Shown here piece by piece: positions 1 to 10,874 of a stretch of 61,218 nucleotides of DNA; the stretch's first letter is position 1; each line of letters opens with the position of its first letter. Origin of the DNA: Methanosarcinales archaeon Methan_01. GTDB lineage: Archaea; Halobacteriota; Methanosarcinia; Methanotrichales; Methanotrichaceae. Location of the stretch: assembly GCA_001602645.1 (NCBI GenBank), contig LUYE01000030.1, positions 1-61,218 of the forward strand, given 5' to 3'. A program made the translations under genes and the position numbers. The notes under the pieces were generated by a model. It saw nothing but the letters and a program-made list of their open reading frames with translations. It searched no databases and had not been told where the DNA came from.

Positions 1-17
1 AATCTTTATTGTATGGT

Positions 18-38
18 GAGTAATAAAATTTATAACTT
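18..38 (+). promoter_or_regulatory. AT-rich putative promoter of the Hint gene
   Basis: The stretch TAATAAAATTTATAAC lies 34 to 50 bases before the ATG at 72 and resembles an archaeal TATA box. It would place transcription start close to the ATG. No clear Shine-Dalgarno sequence precedes that ATG. This is a weak call from base composition alone. Confidence 0.3.
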
Positions 39-71
39 TCGTTCCGGAGTACTAGGACCTACGCATACGAT

Positions 72-692
72 ATGCAGTTATCATTTTTCGCCCTAAGACC
101 GGGCGATGATACCCCGAAACAGTTCTTTATCAAGGTATGCAGCTACCAGGTGCCCCCGAATCCCCATTACAAGCAAATATCATACATAAGACTTCTGTGG
201 GGATGTCTGGGGGAGGATTCCCTGGTTAAGATGGCGGATGGCAGCCTGAAGACCATTCAAACGGTTGCTATCGGCGATAGGGTGATGGGTCTGGATGGCA
301 GGTCGCTGAACGTGATAAATGTATGGACCGGCACTGAAGATCGCATGTTGCGGCTTATTGTGAAAAATGGGGATGAAATAATGGCCACCGAAGATCATCC
401 TTTTATGACCAAGGAGGGGATGAAACCCCTTCTGAAGCTGAGCATCGGGGATGAACTGCTTATGGAAAATGGCAGTTACTCGGCCATTGCACAATGTTAT
501 CCGATGCCTTACGGGCGTAGTGTCTACAATCTGGATGTTGATGGCGACGGATCGTTCATCTGCAACGGCTTCGTCGTAGGCGACAACAAGATTCAGAACT
601 CATGTCAGATTCCGGCGAATGAGGCGGCAACGCCGCAGCCCCTTTTAGATGAAGCCGAAAAATTACGATCTATGTACAGCAGAATAAAATAA
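72..692 (+). CDS. Hint (hedgehog/intein-type) domain protein
   Basis: The protein has 206 residues. After about 44 unrecognised residues comes a Hint module that starts at Gly-Cys (GCLGEDSLVKMADGS, about residue 45). It continues with IGDRVMGLDG, then the block-B-like ATEDHPF (Thr and His at the expected spacing), and ends near residue 165 with FICNGFVVGDN. Hint domains carry out Cys-initiated autocatalytic cleavage in inteins and hedgehog proteins, and they occur as releasing modules in secreted and polymorphic-toxin proteins. The usual intein ending His-Asn is replaced by Asp-Asn, so splicing is doubtful and N-terminal cleavage is the likelier activity. No recognisable extein halves flank it. 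It sits 16 bases upstream of the LamG/transglutaminase gene and is probably co-transcribed. The reading frame is open back to base 36 without another usual start. The DNA is AT-rich compared with the chromosome to the right. Confidence 0.7.
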   Translation: MQLSFFALRPGDDTPKQFFIKVCSYQVPPNPHYKQISYIRLLWGCLGEDSLVKMADGSLKTIQTVAIGDRVMGLDGRSLNVINVWTGTEDRMLRLIVKNGDEIMATEDHPFMTKEGMKPLLKLSIGDELLMENGSYSAIAQCYPMPYGRSVYNLDVDGDGSFICNGFVVGDNKIQNSCQIPANEAATPQPLLDEAEKLRSMYSRIK

Positions 693-708
693 CTGGAGGA
701 GATCTACA

Positions 709-3700
709 ATGCCGGACTATAACATAGACCGAAATTCCATGAACGCCTTAAGAACCGCAAACCTCAGTTATATGCGCCATGGGGCGATTCCGGGCCTTTT
801 CCTCAACGGAGAAGACAATTTTACGATCGAGGTGTTCTTCTACCTTAAAAACAAAGAATCCAGGTCGATTCTATACGGACAGCAGGGCAAATTCGAACTT
901 GGAATTGACAACGGCCAAATATTCCTGAACGCCCCAGGATTTTGCAGTTTTATTGTGGCTGAGGCAACAGTGACGCTTGAGCCCGAAAATTTCTACTATA
1001 TCGCTGTCACCTATGACGGCAGCAAGATATCGCTGTTCTTGCTGGGTTACAAGATTTTTGAGGCCGAGAAAACAGGTGTTTCGGCAAGATCAGAGGATCC
1101 TCTATCTATCGGGATGGGAGCGCTGGGTTACATCTGTACCATAAGGGTGTTTTCAGAGGTCCTGTCAGGCAGCCAGATTCTGTCGAACAATCTGAACGAG
1201 CTTACAGGCAGAGATTCCTGCGAAGCCTGGCTTGTGTTTTCGGATATTCAGCCGATAGATAAAGGCAAAAACAAGCTGGCCATTTCTCTGGTGGGCGAGG
1301 GTGCCAAGGTTGTAAACTTGGTGGCCTGCTCAAGCTTCTCCGGCATGGGATGCGCCCTGCTAAAAAACAAAGTGAATGAAAACTATGAAGCGTTCACAGT
1401 GCTGGGCAAAGCGTATCCACTGTTCACCTCCAACAGCGAGATGGCGATATTTACAAGCCGTAGCGCTGCAGACGGATATACGGTTTTGCTCAGAAGACAG
1501 GAGAATTACAATTACAAGTTAGTGTTCAAGACGACAGGCGCCGAGCTGACATCTTCAAAGGACATTGAAGCCAACCGATGGTTTGATTTCGCGGTTACCC
1601 TCTCATCTGGAAAGATCACATTGTTTATCGACGGGGCCCAGGCGGGAGAAATGAACGTCGCCTCTATCAATCTGAAAGGCGACGCAAACGCGCTTATTGG
1701 CACAGGCTACGATGACGGATATGTGGGATTCAAGCAGGGCTTCTCCGGTTATATCGATTATATAGCTGAATTCGAGAAGGCACTGGATTCAACAAGGATA
1801 GGAGGCTATGTGGACAATCCGCCGTTCATCTTTGACAAAGATCTGATCTCGTCCATGAGTCTCAATTCCGCGACCCCGTCCGAGCTTGCTTATGATGAGC
1901 CTATCTGGGGACACGGCGATTTTCGGTATGGTCTGGCTGAATCAACCAACCCTACAAACTCGCCTAAGGGGATTCAATACTTTTATCCAACAGAAAAGGA
2001 TCCACGTTGGGACACGCTGAGCCTGGAAGATCAGTGGAAGCTTAATTACTATTGCACATATGTCGACACCATTATCAACGGTGTTCTGGGCCTAGCCCAG
2101 CAACATAACGGAAATATGGTTGGCGTGGATCCAGATCTGGCCAGAACTGGCACCACCGGTCTGCTGAGGAGACGGGTAAATGCGCGTGTTAATTTGAATC
2201 CGCCTAATCAGAGAAACCTTGAAATTGAGATGCAACCATTGCTGAGGCGTCGTGGCAATGTTCAAAACCGAAGGGCGCCCCGGATTCCCGGCAACGGATT
2301 TAATGGCGCGGTCGGCGGAGGTGTGGCAGCAATGGGTGCAGGCGCTACAGGGTCTGCTTGCGGCAGCGGCACCTTCATGATGGCAGTTGGGGCAGTAGTA
2401 ATTGTGGCGGCCTCCGCTTTTCTTATACCTATATTTTATAACCGTCCTGAACCCACAAAGTCTGATATCAGGATCAAATCCCTGCAGTTCAACAGCGACG
2501 GTGACAGCACGATCGGCAGTCTGAACTGCAGAAAAAATTCCACAAAGACCGTGCCAGTAAAAGCTGTGAAGAACCCCTCCAATGGCAAGATAGAGATTAC
2601 TGGGGTTTTTGTTCCCTCAGATTTGACCAAAATAACGTTAACTGTGGAGGTGTATTGTGAAGGAAAAAGCAGCCTTTCCGGAAGGATCAAGGCGACAGAG
2701 ACCCCCTCGATTATCGGTGATTTAATTTCCGACGAATTCACCATAAACAGCGGAAAACCGAAGTATATAAGCATCGATATTGGCGCCGCAAAACTGAAAG
2801 AGGCATCGCAGGGGATGGTTAAGAATTTCGCAGCCAACTGGAATTGGACTTTTGTAAGAGGCACGGATGAAACATTTTTAATCAATTCATCACAGACCAT
2901 CTATACGGTTATCGCCAGGCCCCTGTCTCCGTGGATCTGCACCAAGCAATCATACAAAAATGGAGAGATCGGATATATATGGACCGACCTTCTCGACGTA
3001 TGCTTTAGTGCATATAAGAGTTATTCGGATCCTAAATCCTGTCTGCCTGTTGATTTAGAGCATGTTCGCGCATATACGCTGGAGCTCAACAAAAATACGG
3101 CTTTTAAATATGACAAGATATCTGGAGCTTCAAAGTACGTTACGGATTTTGACACGATCAAGCTGCAAAAATGCCTAAATGACAGAATAAGCACTTCCAC
3201 AAACGACTTGAATTGCACAGATTGTGCAAATATTGTGGCAATAGAAGCTGCCGCATCGGGAATTGACGTCACAATGGGTATCATGGCACTCAATTTTAAA
3301 TGCAACCAGATTAAGGCCATAGGCTATACAAACTGGGAGGTTCCATTCCCTCCCCGCGGCGGATTCTCATATCATCAGGTAGCGATTATAGGGCATGCCG
3401 GCAGATCCAAGGAATCCAAAATTTTTGACGCCTGCCTGAAGCTGGATGCGGGATCATATCCGGGAAAGCTGGAATCATCCACCTATACAAAAACACCGCG
3501 GCTTCCGATTAATAACACCTTTTCTGAAACAGGTAACCTTCAAGTGAATGTTCCGGTATCCACTCCATATGATAAGCCATTTTACAGGGAAAGGCTTGTA
3601 GGAGATAAATCCAAATGCGAGTTTCTCCCGAGCCCGATACCTGTAGCAAATATATCTAAAACAATAACAATAGCAAGCGGGGCTGTAAACATGGAAGAGG

Positions 3701-4122
3701 ACGCATATCAAGAATATTTTAACATGGTGAAAAAACGGTTTGGATTGGAGGAGAATCCTTTGCCCAAGAAGCGCGGGATCTCAGCCGCAAACGTCTTCAC
3801 TGATATCAAAAAAATTGCTGGTGTGACCCAGTCTGAGCTTGAGGAGGACTACGGGGAGCAGAAGGTTTATTCGGCGGTCCGGGACGGAAATAACTACAGA
3901 GTGGACATTAACAAAGCCGCTGATGAACAGATGGCTTACTCGGTTCTGACAAGAAGGCTGGCATTTGTTACAAATCCAGCCCTTCAGAGGCGTAACGATC
4001 TGGGTGATATTGCTTTCGCCATAGATGATTCCTATATAATTACTGTCAGAAACAATGTCGTCATCACCGTATCAGGCAAAGATGCGGTTCAACTGGCAAA
4101 AGACCTCATAAAACAGCTATAA
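709..4122 (+). CDS. LamG-like / transmembrane / transglutaminase-like large protein
   Basis: The protein has 1137 residues and begins 9 bases after a strong Shine-Dalgarno (GGAGGAG). Residues about 15-165 and 225-370 look like two concanavalin-A/LamG sandwich domains. A Gly/Ala-rich linker leads to one hydrophobic segment at about 553-577, followed by a beta-rich region. Residues about 820-930 resemble a transglutaminase/papain-like fold: Cys839 in DCANIVAIEAA, His889 in SYHQVAI, and Asp907 in IFDACLKLD give the expected Cys-His-Asp order and spacing. The last 200 residues match nothing I know. There is no N-terminal signal peptide, so the topology is unclear; a single internal anchor could put the lectin part and the enzyme part on opposite sides of the membrane. 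It is paired with the upstream Hint gene and lies in AT-rich DNA, suggesting acquisition by transfer. The domain calls are from pattern recognition; the enzymatic role is inferred. Confidence 0.65.
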   Translation: MPDYNIDRNSMNALRTANLSYMRHGAIPGLFLNGEDNFTIEVFFYLKNKESRSILYGQQGKFELGIDNGQIFLNAPGFCSFIVAEATVTLEPENFYYIAVTYDGSKISLFLLGYKIFEAEKTGVSARSEDPLSIGMGALGYICTIRVFSEVLSGSQILSNNLNELTGRDSCEAWLVFSDIQPIDKGKNKLAISLVGEGAKVVNLVACSSFSGMGCALLKNKVNENYEAFTVLGKAYPLFTSNSEMAIFTSRSAADGYTVLLRRQENYNYKLVFKTTGAELTSSKDIEANRWFDFAVTLSSGKITLFIDGAQAGEMNVASINLKGDANALIGTGYDDGYVGFKQGFSGYIDYIAEFEKALDSTRIGGYVDNPPFIFDKDLISSMSLNSATPSELAYDEPIWGHGDFRYGLAESTNPTNSPKGIQYFYPTEKDPRWDTLSLEDQWKLNYYCTYVDTIINGVLGLAQQHNGNMVGVDPDLARTGTTGLLRRRVNARVNLNPPNQRNLEIEMQPLLRRRGNVQNRRAPRIPGNGFNGAVGGGVAAMGAGATGSACGSGTFMMAVGAVVIVAASAFLIPIFYNRPEPTKSDIRIKSLQFNSDGDSTIGSLNCRKNSTKTVPVKAVKNPSNGKIEITGVFVPSDLTKITLTVEVYCEGKSSLSGRIKATETPSIIGDLISDEFTINSGKPKYISIDIGAAKLKEASQGMVKNFAANWNWTFVRGTDETFLINSSQTIYTVIARPLSPWICTKQSYKNGEIGYIWTDLLDVCFSAYKSYSDPKSCLPVDLEHVRAYTLELNKNTAFKYDKISGASKYVTDFDTIKLQKCLNDRISTSTNDLNCTDCANIVAIEAAASGIDVTMGIMALNFKCNQIKAIGYTNWEVPFPPRGGFSYHQVAIIGHAGRSKESKIFDACLKLDAGSYPGKLESSTYTKTPRLPINNTFSETGNLQVNVPVSTPYDKPFYRERLVGDKSKCEFLPSPIPVANISKTITIASGAVNMEEDAYQEYFNMVKKRFGLEENPLPKKRGISAANVFTDIKKIAGVTQSELEEDYGEQKVYSAVRDGNNYRVDINKAADEQMAYSVLTRRLAFVTNPALQRRNDLGDIAFAIDDSYIITVRNNVVITVSGKDAVQLAKDLIKQL

Positions 4123-4492
4123 TGGCACGCTAAAAAACGGGTACGTGTTTAGCTCATCTCAATCAGCATCATCAAAGCCATTTCTTGGTCTCTCACGTGG
4201 CCAGTTCCGGTGAGTTAATATCGAGTAACTGCGGCGATAGATGTTGTTTTTCTACTTGCCACAAGTTGTTTGTCGGTGTGAATCTAGTAACCAAAAACAG
4301 CATCATGCAATCGATTCAGGGGGACCTAAACACATACAAAAACGGATTCCCAAAGTTAGCTTTAACACGTCTATCCATCAGAAAGCCTGAGAATCGCTTT
4401 CTTAATGGAATCAGCGATTTTAGCGTAAGTACGTTGGATATCCCATTTTTATGCCGACGCCCCGCCAGATTCAGGATACTGCTTAAAATTTC
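4123..4492. other. Intergenic spacer marking a composition boundary
   Basis: About 370 bases with no convincing gene. The left part keeps the AT-rich composition of the Hint/LamG cassette; at about 4450-4500 it changes to the GC-rich composition of the rest of the window. A 128-residue open frame crossing it (4185-4571) runs into riboflavin synthase on the other strand and looks like chance. I see no tRNA, repeat or transposase here. Confidence 0.4.
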
Positions 4493-7011
<2,519 letters not shown>

Positions 7012-7052
7012 ATATACCTGAAGATCGGAGATAAAGTCCTGGAGGTTTTACC

Positions 7053-7841
7053 ATCAAGATAGCCATCACTGGAAAGGGGGGCGTCGGGAAGACCACCCTC
7101 GCCGGAACCCTCGCCCGCCTCTTCGCCCGGGACGGGTACAACGTCATAGCGATCGACGCAGACCCCGACATGAACCTCGCCTCCGCCCTGGGGGTCGCCA
7201 AAAACCCGCGGCCCATCACCGACTACAAGGAGATGGTCCAGGAGAGGGCGAGCGCCGAGTTCGGTATGTTCAAGCTCAACCCCAAAGTAGACGACGTCAT
7301 CGAGAAGTGCGGCTGCGTCGGCCCCGACGGCGTCAAGCTCGCTGTGATGGGGACGATCGACACCGGCGGAAGCGGCTGCATGTGCCCCGAGACCGCCTTC
7401 CTCCGGGCTCTCTTAAGACACGTCATCCTCCGGGAAAATGACCTGGTCATCCTGGACATGGAGGCGGGGATCGAGCACCTGGGGCGCGGCACCACCAGGG
7501 GCGTCGACGTCATGATCGCCGTAGTCGAGCCGGGCCTCCGCTCCGTCGAGACCCTGGAGAGGATCAAGAGGCTCGCAAAGGACCTGGGGATCGAGAGGGT
7601 GATGGCCGTCATCAACAAGGCCCCCGAGGAGCAGGTTAAGATAAAGGAGAAGCTGGCGGAGATGAACGTCCCCGTCCTGGGGATGATCCCCTTCGACAGG
7701 AGCATGATGGACGCAGACCTCGCCGGCAAGTCGCCCCTCGACGTCGGCGGCCCCGGCGTCGAGGCGATAAAGGATATCAAGACGAAGCTGGAGGATCTCT
7801 TCGGAACGATGGCTAAAGAGGCGGCGGGGAAGGCGGCTTAG
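7053..7841 (+). CDS. cooC: CooC-type CO dehydrogenase maturation ATPase, apparent ATC start
   Basis: A MinD/NifH-like P-loop ATPase that helps insert nickel into carbon monoxide dehydrogenase, the key complex of acetate-using methanogens. Translated from 7053 it gives about 262 residues opening (M)KIAITGKGGVGKTTLAGTL, with the deviant Walker A motif GKGGVGKT. It then has DADPDMNLASALG, a CGCVGPDG segment, the Cys pair in GSGCMCPE, and DMEAGIEHLGRGT. There is no ATG, GTG or TTG between the in-frame stop at 7032 and the P-loop; the first ATG (7170) would remove the nucleotide-binding site. A good Shine-Dalgarno GGAGGT (7041-7046) lies six bases before the ATC at 7053, where family members have their initiator Met. 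The start is therefore a non-canonical ATC, or the base call is wrong. A diverged copy of the 3' end occurs at 11713. Confidence 0.85.
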   Translation: MKIAITGKGGVGKTTLAGTLARLFARDGYNVIAIDADPDMNLASALGVAKNPRPITDYKEMVQERASAEFGMFKLNPKVDDVIEKCGCVGPDGVKLAVMGTIDTGGSGCMCPETAFLRALLRHVILRENDLVILDMEAGIEHLGRGTTRGVDVMIAVVEPGLRSVETLERIKRLAKDLGIERVMAVINKAPEEQVKIKEKLAEMNVPVLGMIPFDRSMMDADLAGKSPLDVGGPGVEAIKDIKTKLEDLFGTMAKEAAGKAA

Positions 7842-8047
7842 GCCGCATCTCCGTCGTAATCGACCCGGATATTCTGGGGAGGGATGCCAAGAATCCAAGA
7901 GCCCTCCTCCGATTCTACCCTCACATCTTCGATCTCCTTCAGAGGCTGTTATCTCTTTGAATATCTTCTATCGCCCTCGCACCGAAAGTCTTAATACGAT
8001 CAACCTCAATTCTCAAGTGATTCGCTAGAATACTCAAGGCGTTTGTT

Positions 8048-8356
8048 ATGTGTCACGGACCGAGCCTGCCCCTGAAACGGCTTCAGAGATGTATTCGTGC
8101 CCTTCATTGTCCTACTAGATGGAGGATCATCAGGTGCATCGGCACCGAGGAGAGGAGCACGAAGGAGATCTTTGAGCATCTCGGGCTCGGCGACGGGATG
8201 TCCATGGCAGGGCTTTACTATCACCTCTCTGCCCTCAAGGAGGCCGAGATCATAGAAGTTGCTTCCTATCGAGAGGTCAAAGGCGGCACTCCTGAGAAGG
8301 TGTGGAGGCTGAAGACTAGAACGATTGTGATCGATCTTTTAGAGGAAGATGTCTAG
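8048..8356 (+). CDS. ArsR-like winged-helix transcriptional regulator
   Basis: A 102-residue protein with one winged helix-turn-helix: ALHCPTRWRIIRCIG is the first helix pair, STKEIFEHLG the second, SMAGLYYHLSALKEAEII the recognition helix, and a wing follows. This resembles ArsR/SmtB-type regulators, which bind a promoter as dimers and release it on sensing metal or another ligand. Cys residues near the N-terminus (MCHG, LHC, RCIG) could serve in sensing, but no canonical ELCVCDL metal site is present. It is the first gene of a tight cluster with a Cys/His-rich small protein and a two-gene ABC exporter, and it probably controls them. Only the DNA-binding fold is firm. Confidence 0.72.
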   Translation: MCHGPSLPLKRLQRCIRALHCPTRWRIIRCIGTEERSTKEIFEHLGLGDGMSMAGLYYHLSALKEAEIIEVASYREVKGGTPEKVWRLKTRTIVIDLLEEDV

Positions 8357-8376
8357 AGGAAAACGAGGTGGAATTG

Positions 8377-8655
8377 ATGTGCTGCGGAGATAAACACGGT
8401 TTTGGTGATGGACCATCGCCCGCCGGCGTACGACGTTTTGGCGCGGGTGAGAACTGCGGATGTAACGAGCCTGGCCACCGTTCGGCGGCCGCGCATCACG
8501 GCACCGGCCATTCTGGCGGGCGAGATACCTGCTGCTGCGGACATCCCCTCCCGACTCGGGAGGAGCGGATATCGATGCTGGAGAGGTACAGGGACTCGTT
8601 GAAGAGAGAGCTGGAAGGGGTCGAGGAAGAGCTGAAAAAGCTGACCGGGGATTGA
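8377..8655 (+). CDS. Small Cys/His-rich protein with C-terminal coiled coil (DUF5320-like)
   Basis: 92 residues from the ATG at 8377, preceded by GAGGTG at a spacing of six; an upstream GTG at 8368 falls inside that Shine-Dalgarno and is not preferred. The N-terminal half holds MCCGDKHG, NCGCNEPGH, AAHHGTGHSGG and DTCCCGHP, many potential metal ligands. The C-terminal 30 residues (SMLERYRDSLKRELEGVEEE) form a helical coiled coil typical of DUF5320-type archaeal proteins. It lies between the ArsR-like regulator and the ABC ATPase, 20 bases after the former. It looks like a metal-binding or metal-handling accessory protein; this is inference from residues and neighbours. Confidence 0.65.
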   Translation: MCCGDKHGFGDGPSPAGVRRFGAGENCGCNEPGHRSAAAHHGTGHSGGRDTCCCGHPLPTREERISMLERYRDSLKRELEGVEEELKKLTGD

Positions 8656-8741
8656 TAAGGCTGCATCCATCCGGCAGGGAGTCGATTTCAGAGCAGCCTC
8701 CAGAAGGATATGAGCTTTCTAGCGGAGATCTCGGAGAGGAG

Positions 8742-9710
8742 ATGAACGCCATTGAGGTCCGGGGATTGATCAAGCGTTTCGACGGCTTCACCGCCGTCGA
8801 TGGCATCAGCTTCGATGTGAAAGAAGGGGAGGTATTCGGCCTCCTGGGCCCCAACGGCTCGGGGAAAACCACCACCATCAGGATGCTCGTCGGCCTATCC
8901 CGCCCAACGGAAGGCGGGGCCAAAATCCTCGGTTTCGACCTATCTTCCGGGATCACCGAGGCGAAGAGGAAAATTGGCGTAGTACCCGACAGCTCAAACC
9001 TTTACGATGAGCTCTCCGCTCGGGAGAACCTCCTCTTCATGGCCAAGCTCTACGGAGTTCCAAAGGATCTCCGGGAAGAGAGGGCCGAGGAGCTGCTGAA
9101 GGCCTTCGGCCTATACCAGCGACGGTACGACCGGTTCGGGACCTTCTCCCGGGGGATGAAGCGCGCCCTCACCATCGCTGCGGCTCTTGTCCACGATCCC
9201 AAGGTCCTCTTCCTGGATGAGCCTACGGTGGGGCTGGACGTGGTGGCAGCCCGCTCCCTTCGTAACCTCATCTCCGACCTCCATCGAAAGGGCCTGACGA
9301 TAATCCTCACCACCCACTATCTGGAGGAGGCGGACCATCTCTGCGATCGGATCGCCATCCTGGTGAAGGGCGAAGTCGTCGCCGTCGATACGCCTCAGGG
9401 GCTGAAGAGATATGCCGATGAGCGGTCTGTTATCGAGGTATCCTTCGGGCGTGAGGTCGCCGGTCTTGTGGGAGATTTATCGGCGCGGCTCCCCGGAGCA
9501 GAGGTCGTCTTCCTGGATGAGGCGCGGATGACGGTCCGCGGAGGAGATCCATCCCGGGTCCTGGAGGGGATATTCGAGTTCTCGAAGGACCACGATCTCG
9601 GGCTATCGGCGATAAACAGCATAAGGCCGAGCCTCGAGGACGCCTTCGTCAGGATAACCGGCCTGAGCCCGACGGTGATGGCGAGAGAGAAGGGGGGAAA
9701 GGGGGGATGA
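8742..9710 (+). CDS. ABC transporter ATP-binding protein (drug/daunorubicin-export type)
   Basis: Chosen start is the ATG at 8742 (MNAIEVRGLIKRFDGFTAVD), with GGAG five bases upstream; the frame opens 30 codons earlier, overlapping the preceding gene, but that extension is not conserved. The 322 residues contain Walker A GPNGSGKTTT, a Q-loop region with a Pro-Asp-Ser replacement (GVVPDSSNLYDELSA), a degenerate signature FSRGMKRALTIA, Walker B VLFLDEPTVGLD and the switch His in TTHYLEEAD. The C-terminal 90 residues are the small regulatory domain usual in DrrA/CcmA-like exporters. It overlaps the permease gene by four bases (ATGA), so the pair is translationally coupled. The substrate is unknown. 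Confidence 0.87.
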   Translation: MNAIEVRGLIKRFDGFTAVDGISFDVKEGEVFGLLGPNGSGKTTTIRMLVGLSRPTEGGAKILGFDLSSGITEAKRKIGVVPDSSNLYDELSARENLLFMAKLYGVPKDLREERAEELLKAFGLYQRRYDRFGTFSRGMKRALTIAAALVHDPKVLFLDEPTVGLDVVAARSLRNLISDLHRKGLTIILTTHYLEEADHLCDRIAILVKGEVVAVDTPQGLKRYADERSVIEVSFGREVAGLVGDLSARLPGAEVVFLDEARMTVRGGDPSRVLEGIFEFSKDHDLGLSAINSIRPSLEDAFVRITGLSPTVMAREKGGKGG

Positions 9711-10432
9711 TCCGCGACGATCTGCGGTGTATATACCACATCGCCGCAAAAGACATGAGAACCTACTACCTCAAGCCTCCGGCCGTAAGCTGGGGGATGG
9801 TCTTTCCTGCGGCCTGGACCCTGGCCTTTTACCTCCGAAGCCCGAGCAACTTTGACGATCTCATCCCCGGCCTGATCGCCATGACGATCCTCTTCAGCAC
9901 GACGGCGGCCGAGGCGGTGGTCATAAACTTCGAGCTGAGGCTCGGCTCCCTGGAGAGGCTGCTATTGGCGCCGGTGAGCGCGGAATCCGTCCTCCTGGGA
10001 AAGGTTATGGGCGGCTTCTTCTTCGGCCTATTGATGACATCGATGGTGACGCTGGGAACGGTTCTGGGCCTGGACCTCCATCCGGACCTCCTCGTCCTGA
10101 TCCCGGTAGGTCTGATCTCCCTTCTCGTCTTCTCCTCGATGGGAGCCCTCTTCAGCGTCCTCTTCAAGGAGGTCTTCGAGGCCCAGACCTTCCTCAACCT
10201 GCCGAGGTTCTTGATGGTCTTCCTCTGCGGCGTCGTCTATCCGATATCTGCCATGCCATGGTGGCTCCAGCAGACGAGCCAGCTTCTCCCCCTAACCTAC
10301 ACCGTGGAGGGGATTAGAGCCGCATTTTCTGCAGCTCCATCCTCCTCGTCTAAGGACCTTCTGCTTCTAGCGGTATTTCTGATGCTGTTCCTTCTTCCGG
10401 CGATGAGGATGCTCCGAAAGAGGTTCGAGTGA
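9707..10432 (+). CDS. ABC-2 type transporter permease
   Basis: 241 residues with about six hydrophobic segments (for example VSWGMVFPAAWTLAFYL, LIPGLIAMTILFSTTA, LVLIPVGLISLLVFSSMGA, FLMVFLCGVVYPISAMPWW, LLLLAVFLMLFLLPAM). This is the layout of ABC-2 export permeases such as DrrB. The conserved inner region NFELRLGSLERLLLAPVS, which contacts the ATPase, is present. It is coupled to the ATPase gene by an ATGA overlap and forms the membrane half of a homodimeric exporter. Located with a probable sensor-regulator and a Cys/His-rich protein, it could export a metal complex or toxic compound; the substrate cannot be read from the sequence. Confidence 0.85.
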   Translation: MIRDDLRCIYHIAAKDMRTYYLKPPAVSWGMVFPAAWTLAFYLRSPSNFDDLIPGLIAMTILFSTTAAEAVVINFELRLGSLERLLLAPVSAESVLLGKVMGGFFFGLLMTSMVTLGTVLGLDLHPDLLVLIPVGLISLLVFSSMGALFSVLFKEVFEAQTFLNLPRFLMVFLCGVVYPISAMPWWLQQTSQLLPLTYTVEGIRAAFSAAPSSSSKDLLLLAVFLMLFLLPAMRMLRKRFE

Positions 10433-10479
10433 ATTTTCAAAAAGCACGGTAGAAATTTTCATTCGTTGAAGCTTTCAGC

Positions 10480-10707
10480 TTGAACATCGGCCTCAAAATC
10501 CCCTCTCCTGGGCCCTGTGGAGGCTGCCCTGGAAGAGATGCCGTCCGTCAGGCAGCAGAGATGGTGCGAAGAGGCGCTGAGGTGATCTTCCTCAGCACCT
10601 GCATGATAAAACCGATACCTTCTGAGCCGGTCTGCAGGTATTCCGGAGAGATCGCTGAGGCCATTCGAAAGAAGACGGGCGTCGAAGTCGTTATGGGCAC
10701 CCACTGA
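10480..10707 (+). pseudogene. CGGC-domain protein, N-terminal half missing
   Basis: The frame (TTG start at 10480) encodes GPCGGCPGRDAVRQAAEMVRR, then GAEVIFLSTCM and an ending VVMGTH. This matches the second half of CGGC-domain proteins, putative metal- or redox-binding proteins of about 110-130 residues. The normal first half (usually IIRCxQTxxxCPG) is absent: the frame is closed at 10450 and only 45 bases separate it from the permease gene. Either a truncated but expressed 75-residue protein or a relic of a gene once in the same operon. A CGGC partner would fit a metal- or redox-related cluster. Confidence 0.5.
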
Positions 10708-10874
10708 TGGTAATATCCATCTTTTTTATTTTCAGCTCAAGGCCAGGGGTTTTTTGGGAGGGGCTTTGGGTTGCCCTCCAAGCTGGATAAGCCCCTCGAA
10801 CTTAAGAATCGCTTACGGCCTTTTCCGCCTACTATAGCTCCGTATCCCCGAGCAAGAGCATTCTTTTCAGCCAA

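Noticed and set aside
72-692. Intein inside a host gene
   Set aside because: No extein halves on either side and the C-terminal His-Asn is missing; a stand-alone Hint domain is the better reading.
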